Of a DNA stretch of 64,000 nt, positions 15,391 to 22,628 are shown in pieces. This DNA is from an uncultured Christensenella sp. (GTDB lineage Bacteria > Bacillota > Clostridia > Christensenellales > Borkfalkiaceae). Position numbers and translations under genes: made by a program. The notes under the pieces were generated by a model that had not been told where the DNA came from, made no database searches, and saw only the letters and a list, made by a program, of their open reading frames with translations. The stretch covers positions 182,651 to 246,650 of the forward strand of contig CAJUER010000001.1 of assembly GCA_910585705.1 (NCBI GenBank), given 5' to 3'. The first letter of the stretch is position 1, and every line of letters starts with the position of its first letter.

Positions 15391-16605
15391 TTATCTCAGC
15401 AAAATAAGTTTTTTCTTTGCACGCGTTATTGCAGTGTACAGCCAGCGGTTTTTGTCTTCCTTGAACGCGAAGCTTTCGTCAAATACGACGGCATTGTCGA
15501 ATTCGCTTCCCTGCGCTTTGTGGCAGGATATGCAGTAACCGTATTCGAATCTGTTCAGTGTGAACGCGCCTACGGGTTCGCCGTTCTCGTCGAATTTTTC
15601 AAAGTAATCGCCATGCCTGTAACGGAACTGCCCGTCAATGAAAATTCCGGCGTCGAAAGGCAGGGCTTCGGGGCAGAACTCGTCAAGAAATTCGGGTTTG
15701 AACTGCATAAATCCAATTCCCGACGATTTATCGTAAAACGGGTCGTAAACCGTGCCTATAATTCCGTTTACGAGGTTGAACCGCATTTCGCCGTCAATGT
15801 ACTGTTCCCAGTTGTTCAGCGTGCAGATAAGCTTGTCGCCGCTTTCGGGAAGAGGTCCAAGCCTTTTCAGTTTTCTTATTTCCTCGTTTATGGAAGCCCG
15901 CGTTTTGTTCGTTCCGCAAATAATCTGGTCGGCTTTTAAAAGATAATTTTTTCTCCGTTCGCCGTAAAACTGCCGTTTGCTCATAACCGAAACGCAGTCG
16001 CCGTATCTTCCGTAAGGTATATATTTTCCCTCGCGCGCAAGGGTGGAAAGGGTTATTATCGGGTTGTCAAGCTGCTGCCGCACAATCGTGCGCAGGGTGA
16101 AGTCGGGCGTTTGCAGGCATGAGTTTAATCCTTCGACGGGCGGAAGCTGCGCGTTGTCGCCGCAAAGCAGAAGCTTCACGCCGAATTCGAGAAGGTCCGC
16201 CAAAACTCCGTCTGATACCATAGAAGCTTCGTCCAACACAATAAGCTTAATCGCCTTGTCAATGCTTTCGCGTCTGCGGAAAGTCAGTTTCTCGATTTTT
16301 ACTTTTTTACCGTTTACGTCGATCTCTTTTTCTTCGGTCATGGACTGGTAAATAAGCCTGTGCAAAGTGGTGGCGGCAATTCCGCCGCGTATAAGCACCG
16401 TCGCCGCCTTTCCCGTCGGTGTTACGAACGCAACGCTTTCATCGGGAACGAGTCCGAGCGTGTTGGTAACGGTATGCCTTAAAAGCGTGGTCTTTCCAGT
16501 ACCGGCATACCCCGCCAGAACGAAAGTCTGCCGCGTGGAGTGTAGGAACCAGTCCTCGATTAACTTGTCCGCCGCAATCTGATCTGCGGTCAGAAGCCCT
16601 TCCAT
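15391..16605 (-). CDS. RecD-like superfamily 1 DNA helicase
   Basis: A 404-aa ATP-dependent helicase. Motif I GYAGTGKTTLL (about residues 32-42), motif Ia TPTGKAA, motif II VLDEASMV, motif III GDNAQLPPV, motif IV NKTRASIN and the C-terminal SCHKAQGSEFDNAVV and YTAITRAKK motifs identify the AAA_30/UvrD_C_2 group to which RecD2 and phage Dda belong. No N-terminal RecD2 extension is present, so it is a short stand-alone form of the kind involved in replication-fork or recombination repair. Its stop codon lies within the right terminal repeat of cassette 1. Confidence 0.85.
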   Translation of the reverse strand: MEGLLTADQIAADKLIEDWFLHSTRQTFVLAGYAGTGKTTLLRHTVTNTLGLVPDESVAFVTPTGKAATVLIRGGIAATTLHRLIYQSMTEEKEIDVNGKKVKIEKLTFRRRESIDKAIKLIVLDEASMVSDGVLADLLEFGVKLLLCGDNAQLPPVEGLNSCLQTPDFTLRTIVRQQLDNPIITLSTLAREGKYIPYGRYGDCVSVMSKRQFYGERRKNYLLKADQIICGTNKTRASINEEIRKLKRLGPLPESGDKLICTLNNWEQYIDGEMRFNLVNGIIGTVYDPFYDKSSGIGFMQFKPEFLDEFCPEALPFDAGIFIDGQFRYRHGDYFEKFDENGEPVGAFTLNRFEYGYCISCHKAQGSEFDNAVVFDESFAFKEDKNRWLYTAITRAKKKLILLR

Positions 16606-16697
16606 AACTACAATTATATAATCCGAACCTATGTTTTTGCAAGCGATTGCGCGGCTTTTATATAAATATTATTTTATCGAAATTTTATCTCCGAATA

Positions 16698-16726
16698 TTG
16701 ACTATTGACTGAATTTGTTATATAAT
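16698..16726 (+). promoter_or_regulatory. Sigma-A promoter of pgi
   Basis: TTGACT (16698-16703), 17-bp spacer, TATAAT (16721-16726), about 37 bp before the pgi start. A second TTGACT is nested in the spacer. Confidence 0.75.
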
Positions 16727-16762
16727 CAAATATGTTGAAATCGTCAAATTCAGGAGGTCATA

Positions 16763-18199
16763 ATGGGATACAAAACTAAGGAATGGCGCAGTGAAATGCG
16801 CGTTACGGTCGACTTCAATTATATGATGAGCGAGTCGCTCGGCAAAAACGGAATTAAGAAGTCGGAGCTCAATTCCCTCAAAGATAAGGCGGAAGACGCG
16901 TTTAACTACGTTGCTTTGAACAGGGGCAAGGACGATTTATATATGGGTTGGACGGAACTTCCGTATAATCAGGATGCAATCGTCGCCGACATACTTGCAA
17001 CTGCAAAGGAAGTGAGAAAGAAATTTAAATATTTCGTCGTACTCGGTATCGGCGGAAGCGCGCTCGGTCCTATTATGGCTTTCAACGCGCTCAAACATCT
17101 TCATTATAACGAACTGCCGCAAAAGGATCGCGGCGGTCCCAAATTCTACGTTGAAGACAACGTGGACCCTGTTAGAATGCAGGCGCTTCTCGACGTAATC
17201 GAACCTGAAAAAACCTGCTTCAACGTCATTTCCAAGTCCGGCGCGACAAGCGAAACGATGACGCAGTATCTTATTATTGCCGACATATTGAAAAAGAAGG
17301 GCGTAAATCTGCCCGACAATATAATTTTTACGACCGACGCAAGTCGCGGCAACCTTATCAAAATCGACAACGCTTTCGGCGGCAAGTTCAAAAAGTTCGT
17401 ACTTCCCGACGGAGTGGGAGGAAGATTTTCCGAGCTTTGCCCGGTCGGACTTCTGCCTGCGGCGGTGCTCGGCATAGATATAAAGGGTATGCTTGCAGGC
17501 GCGGCTTATATGGACAGCCTTTGCTCGCGTCCTTCCGTTTATAAAAATCCTGCGCTCGCATGTGCGGCTTTGCAGTATATAACTATGACTCAGGGCAAAA
17601 ATATTAACGTGCTTATGCCTTATTCCGACAATCTTAAACTCATTGCGGACTGGTATTGCCAGCTTTGGGCGGAATCTTTGGGCAAAGCGGTTGACTTTAA
17701 AGGTAAAGTAGTGAACGCAGGTACGACTCCCGTTAAAAGTCTGGGCGTAACAGACCAGCACTCTCAGGTTCAGCTCTATATCGAAGGTCCTTTCGACAAA
17801 GTAATAACCTTTATATCGGTCGAAAAATACGGCTGTGAGATGAAGATACCTCACGGTTGCGAGGATATACCCGACGTAGGTTTTCTCGGCGGGCACACCA
17901 TGCAGGAACTTATTCAGGCGGAAAATAAAGCTACGGCTTATGCGCTTATGCGTGCGGGCAGGATGAATTACACGATAAATATGCCGGAAATCAACGCGTT
18001 CACGCTCGGTCAGCTTCTTTTCATGCTCGAGCTTCAAACCGCGTACACGGGCGCACTTCTCAACATAGATACCTACAACCAACCCGGCGTTGAAAACGGC
18101 AAAAAAGCGACCTTCGCTCTGCTCGGCAAAAAGGGCTATGAATCGCAGAAAGCGGAAATGGACACCGCGCCCGAGCTTGACGACAAGTATATAGTATAA
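16763..18199 (+). CDS. pgi: Glucose-6-phosphate isomerase
   Basis: A 478-aa two-SIS-domain isomerase interconverting glucose-6-phosphate and fructose-6-phosphate. Family motifs include VLGIGGSALGP, VISKSGATSET, the PS00765-like stretch around VGGRFSELCPVGL, and TDQHSQVQLYIEGP. The catalytic region of the second domain follows. AGGAGG lies 5 nt before the ATG, supporting this start over the internal ATG at codon 12. The final A of the stop codon is also the first base of the next gene (TAATG), so the alpha/beta hydrolase is translationally coupled to a glycolytic gene. Confidence 0.96.
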   Translation: MGYKTKEWRSEMRVTVDFNYMMSESLGKNGIKKSELNSLKDKAEDAFNYVALNRGKDDLYMGWTELPYNQDAIVADILATAKEVRKKFKYFVVLGIGGSALGPIMAFNALKHLHYNELPQKDRGGPKFYVEDNVDPVRMQALLDVIEPEKTCFNVISKSGATSETMTQYLIIADILKKKGVNLPDNIIFTTDASRGNLIKIDNAFGGKFKKFVLPDGVGGRFSELCPVGLLPAAVLGIDIKGMLAGAAYMDSLCSRPSVYKNPALACAALQYITMTQGKNINVLMPYSDNLKLIADWYCQLWAESLGKAVDFKGKVVNAGTTPVKSLGVTDQHSQVQLYIEGPFDKVITFISVEKYGCEMKIPHGCEDIPDVGFLGGHTMQELIQAENKATAYALMRAGRMNYTINMPEINAFTLGQLLFMLELQTAYTGALLNIDTYNQPGVENGKKATFALLGKKGYESQKAEMDTAPELDDKYIV

Positions 18200-19134
18200 T
18201 GTGTCTGTTATTGGCGTTTATAAGCGACAGGGTTGCGTTCGGCAAACGGTACGACAAAGTTCCGCTTGTAAAATATTTCACTGCGGAAGAGTTCGGTTTA
18301 ACCGCCGAACCCGTAAGTACGGGTAAGTATTTAAAGGGCTTTATTTATAAAAGCGCTCAGGCAGTTCAGAACGGCAAGATAATAGTGTTCTGTCACGGAA
18401 TGGGTCCGGGACATATCGCTTATACGACAGAAATAGCATACTTTTGCAATCTCGGTTACACCGTCGCGGCGTTCGACGGTAGGGGCTGTAATTTCTCGGA
18501 CGGAAGAAATATAAAGGGAATGTACGAGGGGGTTAAAACCGCAGTTGCGGCAATCGATTTTGTACGCGGAAAATTCAAGGACGCGCCGTTGTATCTCGTC
18601 GGGCACAGTTGGGGCGCATATTCCGCCCTGTGTGCGTCTTACGAGCGCAAGGTGAATGCAGTCGTTTCAATCAGTGCGCCGTGTACACCGTCGGAAACTA
18701 TGCAAAAGGGCGCGGTTAATTTCGGTCTTCCGAAAATACTTGCGGCAATTCTCCGCCCGTACTGGTGGCTTATAAACTTATTCAGATACGGTGCAAAAGG
18801 CAACGCGAACGCGGTAAAACGCGCTGAAAAAAACGCAACGCCCACGCTGCTTGTTCACGGTGACGAGGATAAAATTGTCGGCATGTCCAAATCGGTTTTC
18901 GGAAAAGCCGACGGAGAGAATATAACAAAATATCTTTGCAAAGGTAAAAAACATAATCCGTACAATACGCACGAAGCGGAACGGCTTCTTGGTGAGCTTT
19001 CGGCAAAATTTTCACGACTTTCCAAAATGAACGAAGAGGAAAAGGAGTACTTCAAAACGTTCGACTTTGCCGCCGCCACGCAGGAGGACGCGCAGGTTAT
19101 GGAAAAAATTTCCGACTTTTTGGAATGCAATTAA
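18199..19134 (+). CDS. Alpha/beta hydrolase
   Basis: A 311-aa serine hydrolase of the alpha/beta fold. The oxyanion-hole region reads FCHGMG, the nucleophile elbow is GHSWGAY, the acid is likely the aspartate in HGDEDKIV, and the histidine is in GKKHNPYNTH. A lid-like insertion with a PYWWLINLF segment separates the nucleophile and acid. There is no signal peptide, so it acts in the cytoplasm; relatives are esterases, lysophospholipases or acyl-peptide hydrolases. It overlaps the stop of pgi. Substrate unknown. Confidence 0.8.
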   Translation: MCLLLAFISDRVAFGKRYDKVPLVKYFTAEEFGLTAEPVSTGKYLKGFIYKSAQAVQNGKIIVFCHGMGPGHIAYTTEIAYFCNLGYTVAAFDGRGCNFSDGRNIKGMYEGVKTAVAAIDFVRGKFKDAPLYLVGHSWGAYSALCASYERKVNAVVSISAPCTPSETMQKGAVNFGLPKILAAILRPYWWLINLFRYGAKGNANAVKRAEKNATPTLLVHGDEDKIVGMSKSVFGKADGENITKYLCKGKKHNPYNTHEAERLLGELSAKFSRLSKMNEEEKEYFKTFDFAAATQEDAQVMEKISDFLECN

Positions 19135-19187
19135 ATCGAGCGAAATTTATCGGTAAAAAAAAATATCAAAAAATATAAAAAAAATAA

Positions 19188-19216
19188 TTGACAACTTTTT
19201 TTATATAATATATACT
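19188..19216 (+). promoter_or_regulatory. Sigma-A promoter of the potABCD leader
   Basis: TTGACA (19188-19193), a 17-bp spacer and TATACT (19211-19216), preceded by an A-rich tract. The predicted start near 19223 leaves about 300 nt before the potA start codon. Confidence 0.8.
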
Positions 19217-19222
19217 CAAACT

Positions 19223-19477
19223 AACGTATGGCTTTTAGAGTCCATGCAAATATTTAGCGGTTTATGCCGCATTATTGATTGAGTTAAAAGCTCAAATTTT
19301 ATAAGTTTAATAGAGCCTTTAAAGGCGTCGCTTGTGAAACGGTCAATAAGAGTAGTAAAAGTATTTGCTATATAGACTCTGAAAGAGGTAATCAAGAAAT
19401 AAAATGCGCAGAATATTTTTCTGCGCGCTGTAAAAAGCAATTTACAGGACGGCTTTAAAGTGAGCCGTCTTTATTTT
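19223..19477 (+). ncRNA. Structured leader RNA of potABCD with terminator (unidentified class)
   Basis: The leader folds on paper as a multi-branched RNA. A long-range closing stem pairs AGAGTC (19237-19242) with GACTCT (19375-19380), then CAAATATT (19247-19254) with AGTATTTG (19360-19367). Inside are a GCGG/CCGC hairpin (19257-19270), a TATTGA/TCAATA stem (19273-19278 with 19343-19348) enclosing a TTGAG/CTCAA hairpin, and a GCCTTTAAAGGC element. Three hairpins follow: GCGCAGAA/TTCTGCGC (19406-19426), CTGTAAA/TTTACAG (19428-19447) and the terminator GACGGCT/AGCCGTC (19448-19469) with a T-rich tail. It does not match the riboswitch consensus sequences I know. A polyamine- or metabolite-responsive attenuator is inferred. 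Confidence 0.55.
19448..19477 (+). terminator. Leader terminator before potA
   Basis: GACGGCT (19448-19454), 8-nt loop, AGCCGTC (19463-19469) and a tail TTTATTTTTG. It lies about 50 nt before the potA start, so read-through must be permitted for operon expression. Confidence 0.8.
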
Positions 19478-19528
19478 TGTGCTTTGCGGCGGCACGAAAT
19501 TCCGAAAGGTATTTATAAGGAGATACAA

Positions 19529-21040
19529 ATGAGCGAAAACATAATAGAACTTATCGACGTAAAAAAGACTTTTGACGACGAAACGGTGGCTGTGGGCTGC
19601 TTCAATCTCGAAGTAAAGAAAGGCGAATTCGTAACCTTTCTCGGTCCTTCGGGCTGCGGAAAAACCACTACGCTCAGAATGATTGCGGGATTTGAGCTTC
19701 CCACGTCGGGCAAAATACTGTTAAACGGCGAGGATATAAGCAATCTTCCCCCCAACAAGCGCCCCGTAAATACCGTATTCCAGAAGTACGCGCTTTTCCC
19801 TCATTTGAACGTGTACGAAAATATTGCTTTCGGTTTGCGCCTTAAAAAAACCGAAGTCACCTTTAAAAACGACGCCGGCGACACTTACACAAAAAAAATA
19901 AAGCTTACCAAAGCCGAGATAGACAAAAAGGTTAAAAAGGCGCTTGAAATCGTAGATTTGGAGGGCTTTGAAAAGCGCAGCGTTTCCACTCTTTCGGGCG
20001 GTCAGCAACAACGTATCGCCATAGCCCGCGCTATTGTAAACGAGCCCGAAATTCTGCTTTTGGACGAGCCGTTGGGCGCGCTCGATTTAAAGATGCGCAA
20101 GGAAATGCAGATAGAACTTAAAAAAATGCACAAGCGTCTGGGCATAACTTTTATCTACGTTACGCACGACCAGGAAGAGGCGCTTACAATGTCGGATAAA
20201 ATCGTGGTCATAAACGACGGCGAAATTCAGCAGATAGGCACGCCGGACGAGATATATAACGAACCGATAAATACTTTCGTTGCCGATTTTATAGGCGAAA
20301 GTAATATATTCAACGGCACGGTAGTCGGCAAACTCAAAGTAAAGTTCTGCGGCGCTACTTTCGACTGCCTCGACGATTATGAAATTAACCAGCTTGTGGA
20401 CGTCGTTGTCCGCCCCGAAGACATAAAAATCTGTCCTCCGGGCGAGGGACAGCTTAAAGGCAAGGTTATATCTTCCGTGTTTAAGGGCGTGCATTACGAA
20501 ACGACGGTGGGCATAGGTAAGTTTGAAATCGTAATTCAAAGCACGCGCACGGCGGACATGGGAAGCGTTATAGGTCTGCGTATCGAGCCGGACGGTATTC
20601 ACCTAATGGAAAAGGTCTACACCGTCAACAAGTACGACGGGGTTATAACAAAGAATAACAGGGTCGAGTTCGGCGACGGCGAGTTCGAATGCGACGTAAC
20701 CCAACTTTACAACGGCTCGCGTCTGGATGAAGAAGGCTACCTTATAACCGCGCAGGGCGAAAAAATAGATTTAACGGGCGTAGAGGTTGACGTTGAAGTG
20801 GATACGCACGATATTTCTATGACGGACGACAAGGACGCGGGCGGCGCGCAGGGCAATATCATTTCTATGATTTACAAGGGCGACCATTACCGTTATATCG
20901 TCAGGACGGAAGAGAATGAGGAGGACTACGTTTTGTCCTGCGCCGATTTGTGGAACACGGGCGATTTGGTCGGTGTTATTATTCCGAAAGATAAAATCAA
21001 ACTTTCTTTGAAGCCCGAAGAAGAGGACGGCGCAAAATGA
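19529..21040 (+). CDS. potA: Spermidine/putrescine ABC transporter ATPase PotA, extended
   Basis: ATPase of a polyamine-type ABC importer at the inner face of the membrane. Walker A GPSGCGKTT (39-47), Q-loop FQKYALFPHLNVYENIAFGL, signature LSGGQQQR, Walker B LLLDEPLGALD and switch THDQEEAL are intact. A ~25-residue charged insertion (around KNDAGDTYTKK) separates the Q-loop and signature. The C-terminal regulatory region is long: two TOBE-like segments (about residues 265-370 and 385-490), giving 503 aa against the usual ~370. I start at ATG 19529 with AAGGAG upstream; an in-frame TTG at 19460 lies in the leader terminator and is rejected. ATGA overlap with potB. Confidence 0.93.
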   Translation: MSENIIELIDVKKTFDDETVAVGCFNLEVKKGEFVTFLGPSGCGKTTTLRMIAGFELPTSGKILLNGEDISNLPPNKRPVNTVFQKYALFPHLNVYENIAFGLRLKKTEVTFKNDAGDTYTKKIKLTKAEIDKKVKKALEIVDLEGFEKRSVSTLSGGQQQRIAIARAIVNEPEILLLDEPLGALDLKMRKEMQIELKKMHKRLGITFIYVTHDQEEALTMSDKIVVINDGEIQQIGTPDEIYNEPINTFVADFIGESNIFNGTVVGKLKVKFCGATFDCLDDYEINQLVDVVVRPEDIKICPPGEGQLKGKVISSVFKGVHYETTVGIGKFEIVIQSTRTADMGSVIGLRIEPDGIHLMEKVYTVNKYDGVITKNNRVEFGDGEFECDVTQLYNGSRLDEEGYLITAQGEKIDLTGVEVDVEVDTHDISMTDDKDAGGAQGNIISMIYKGDHYRYIVRTEENEEDYVLSCADLWNTGDLVGVIIPKDKIKLSLKPEEEDGAK

Positions 21041-21834
21041 GAAAACTGCGTTTTCACAGAAGTCAGCTTTGTATACCTTACGCCCTGTTTTTGATTTTGT
21101 TTGTTATCGCTCCTTTGATTGTAATCGTCTATTACGCTTTTACCAACGGCGAAGGCAAATTTACGTTTAAAAACTTTACTGACTTTTTTACAAGCACTAA
21201 CACTCTGGGCACGCTTTTGGACAGCTTCGCTTTGGCTATCGTAACAACGCTTGTGTGCCTAATTATCGCATATCCTACGGCGTATATTCTTGCGCGCAGT
21301 AACTTCAAAAAGAAGTACGTTTTGCTTTTACTTTTCATCTTGCCGATGTGGATAAATTTCACTCTGCGCATAACGGCGTTGAAGGAAGTGCTGTCGTTAA
21401 TCGAAGGCAATATCGCAAAATATCAGTTTTTGAATTCCGTCATAGGAATGACTTACGACTTTTTGCCGTTTATGATACTGCCGTTGTATACCTCGCTTTT
21501 AAAGCTCGATAAAAGCCTTTTGGAAGCGGCGTCGGACTTGGGCGCAAATAAGCTCACCGTATTTTTGCGGGTAACCTTGCCCCTGTCGGTGCCCGGAATA
21601 ATTTCGGGAATGACAATGGTGCTGTTGCCGTCAATGACCAATTATGTGGTTCTTGATATGTTGCATAACAGTACTTTTATAATGGGTAGTTTAATAGGCA
21701 GTTATTTCAGCGCGTACGACTGGAACAACGGTTCGCTTATTGCGCTCGTATTGCTTGTGATTATATTTATAGTTACGCTTGTAACGAACCGTTTCAGCGA
21801 TAAGGATTCTTCTGACAGGAGGGCGGTAATATGA
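21037..21834 (+). CDS. potB: Spermidine/putrescine ABC transporter permease PotB
   Basis: 265 aa with about six transmembrane helices. It carries the ABC permease coupling motif EAASDLGANKLTVFLRVTLPLSVPGI (given here in short form: EAASDLGA with the GI about 18 residues on), which contacts PotA. The position and length are typical of PotB. The start overlaps the potA stop and the stop overlaps the potC start, both as ATGA, so the four transporter genes are translated as one unit. Confidence 0.93.
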   Translation: MRKLRFHRSQLCIPYALFLILFVIAPLIVIVYYAFTNGEGKFTFKNFTDFFTSTNTLGTLLDSFALAIVTTLVCLIIAYPTAYILARSNFKKKYVLLLLFILPMWINFTLRITALKEVLSLIEGNIAKYQFLNSVIGMTYDFLPFMILPLYTSLLKLDKSLLEAASDLGANKLTVFLRVTLPLSVPGIISGMTMVLLPSMTNYVVLDMLHNSTFIMGSLIGSYFSAYDWNNGSLIALVLLVIIFIVTLVTNRFSDKDSSDRRAVI

Positions 21835-22628
21835 AAAAGGCTTGGCGCATTTGCTGGCTTGCCCTCGTGCTTCTGTTTATCTATGTGCCCGTGCTGATTC
21901 TTGCGGCGTTCAGCTTTACCGACGCAAATATGGTCGGCGGCGCGGTAAGCGGCTTTTCGTTCGATAACTATATCAATCTATTTAAAAACAGCGAGCTTCG
22001 GGCAATGATTTTCGGCACGGTCGCGCTCGCGCTCGTTTCTGCGGCGATTGCAACAGTGCTTGCAACGCTTGGCGCAATAGGCTCGTTCTATTCAAAAAAA
22101 CTGCCCAAGACATTGCTTAATTCCGCAAACCAGATACCCGTAGTAAACGCGGACATAGTAACGGGCTTTTCCATCTGCATACTGTTAATCGTAATTATGC
22201 GGGTTGATAAGGACACGTTTATTCCGCTCGGCTTGGGGCATGTAGTTTTGTCCGCGCCGTTCGTGTATCTTTCCATACTTCCGAAACTCAAACAAATGGA
22301 CAACAGCCTTTACGAAGCCGCGCTTGATTTGGGTGCAACCCCTGCTCAGGCGCTGTTCAAGGTTGTAATTCCCCAGCTTATACCCGGTATACTTTCGGGC
22401 TTTATGCTTGCGGTTACGCTCTCTCTGGACGACTATTTCGTCACCACTTACACAAAGCCCTCCACGTTCGACACTATAAGCACCTATGTTGTAAACGCTA
22501 CAAAGGGAAGCCAGACGGAGGTTAAAACCGCACTTTGGGCGCTGTCAACGCTTATATTCTTAATAGTCGTCGTAACGGTTGTTGTAATGAATGTTCTTGC
22601 AGGAAGAAGAAAGGAGGATAGCAAATGA
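21831..22628 (+). CDS. potC: Spermidine/putrescine ABC transporter permease PotC
   Basis: 265 aa, about six transmembrane helices, with the coupling motif EAALDLGATPAQALFKVVIP in the last cytoplasmic loop and a downstream SLDDYFVTTY segment characteristic of PotC. It forms the second half of the membrane channel with PotB. ATGA overlaps on both sides. Confidence 0.93.
   Translation: MKKAWRICWLALVLLFIYVPVLILAAFSFTDANMVGGAVSGFSFDNYINLFKNSELRAMIFGTVALALVSAAIATVLATLGAIGSFYSKKLPKTLLNSANQIPVVNADIVTGFSICILLIVIMRVDKDTFIPLGLGHVVLSAPFVYLSILPKLKQMDNSLYEAALDLGATPAQALFKVVIPQLIPGILSGFMLAVTLSLDDYFVTTYTKPSTFDTISTYVVNATKGSQTEVKTALWALSTLIFLIVVVTVVVMNVLAGRRKEDSK

Larger units (their letters stand above)
14628..15394. 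mobile_element. Candidate single-gene cassette 1 with inverted terminal repeats
   Basis: A 767-bp unit bounded by perfect 13-bp inverted repeats (ATAAAGAAAGGAA at 14628-14640; its complement at 15382-15394). Inside each end lies a small palindrome (ATTCCC-3-GGGAAT at 14654-14668 and 15351-15365). Between them are a hairpin, a promoter, one gene and a terminator. The same layout with recognisably similar ends recurs at 48354-49102 around a different gene. It carries no transposase or recombinase. The interior is visibly AT-richer than its neighbours. The right repeat contains the stop codon of the flanking helicase gene. The mobility mechanism is inferred, not shown. Confidence 0.6.

Noticed and set aside
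14628..15394. Integron-type attC cassette
   Set aside because: attC cores (RYYYAAC/GTTRRRY) were not found, both ends carry repeats, and the gene has its own promoter.
15262..15939. 225-codon frame overlapping the helicase
   Set aside because: Antisense to conserved helicase motifs; composition is that of a shadow frame.
19223..19477. 6S RNA or tmRNA
   Set aside because: The closing stem resembles 6S RNA at first sight, but the interior is multi-branched and no tmRNA or 6S signature sequences are present.
19460..19528. TTG start 23 codons upstream for potA
   Set aside because: It lies in the terminator hairpin tail, lacks a ribosome binding site, and the downstream ATG has AAGGAG.
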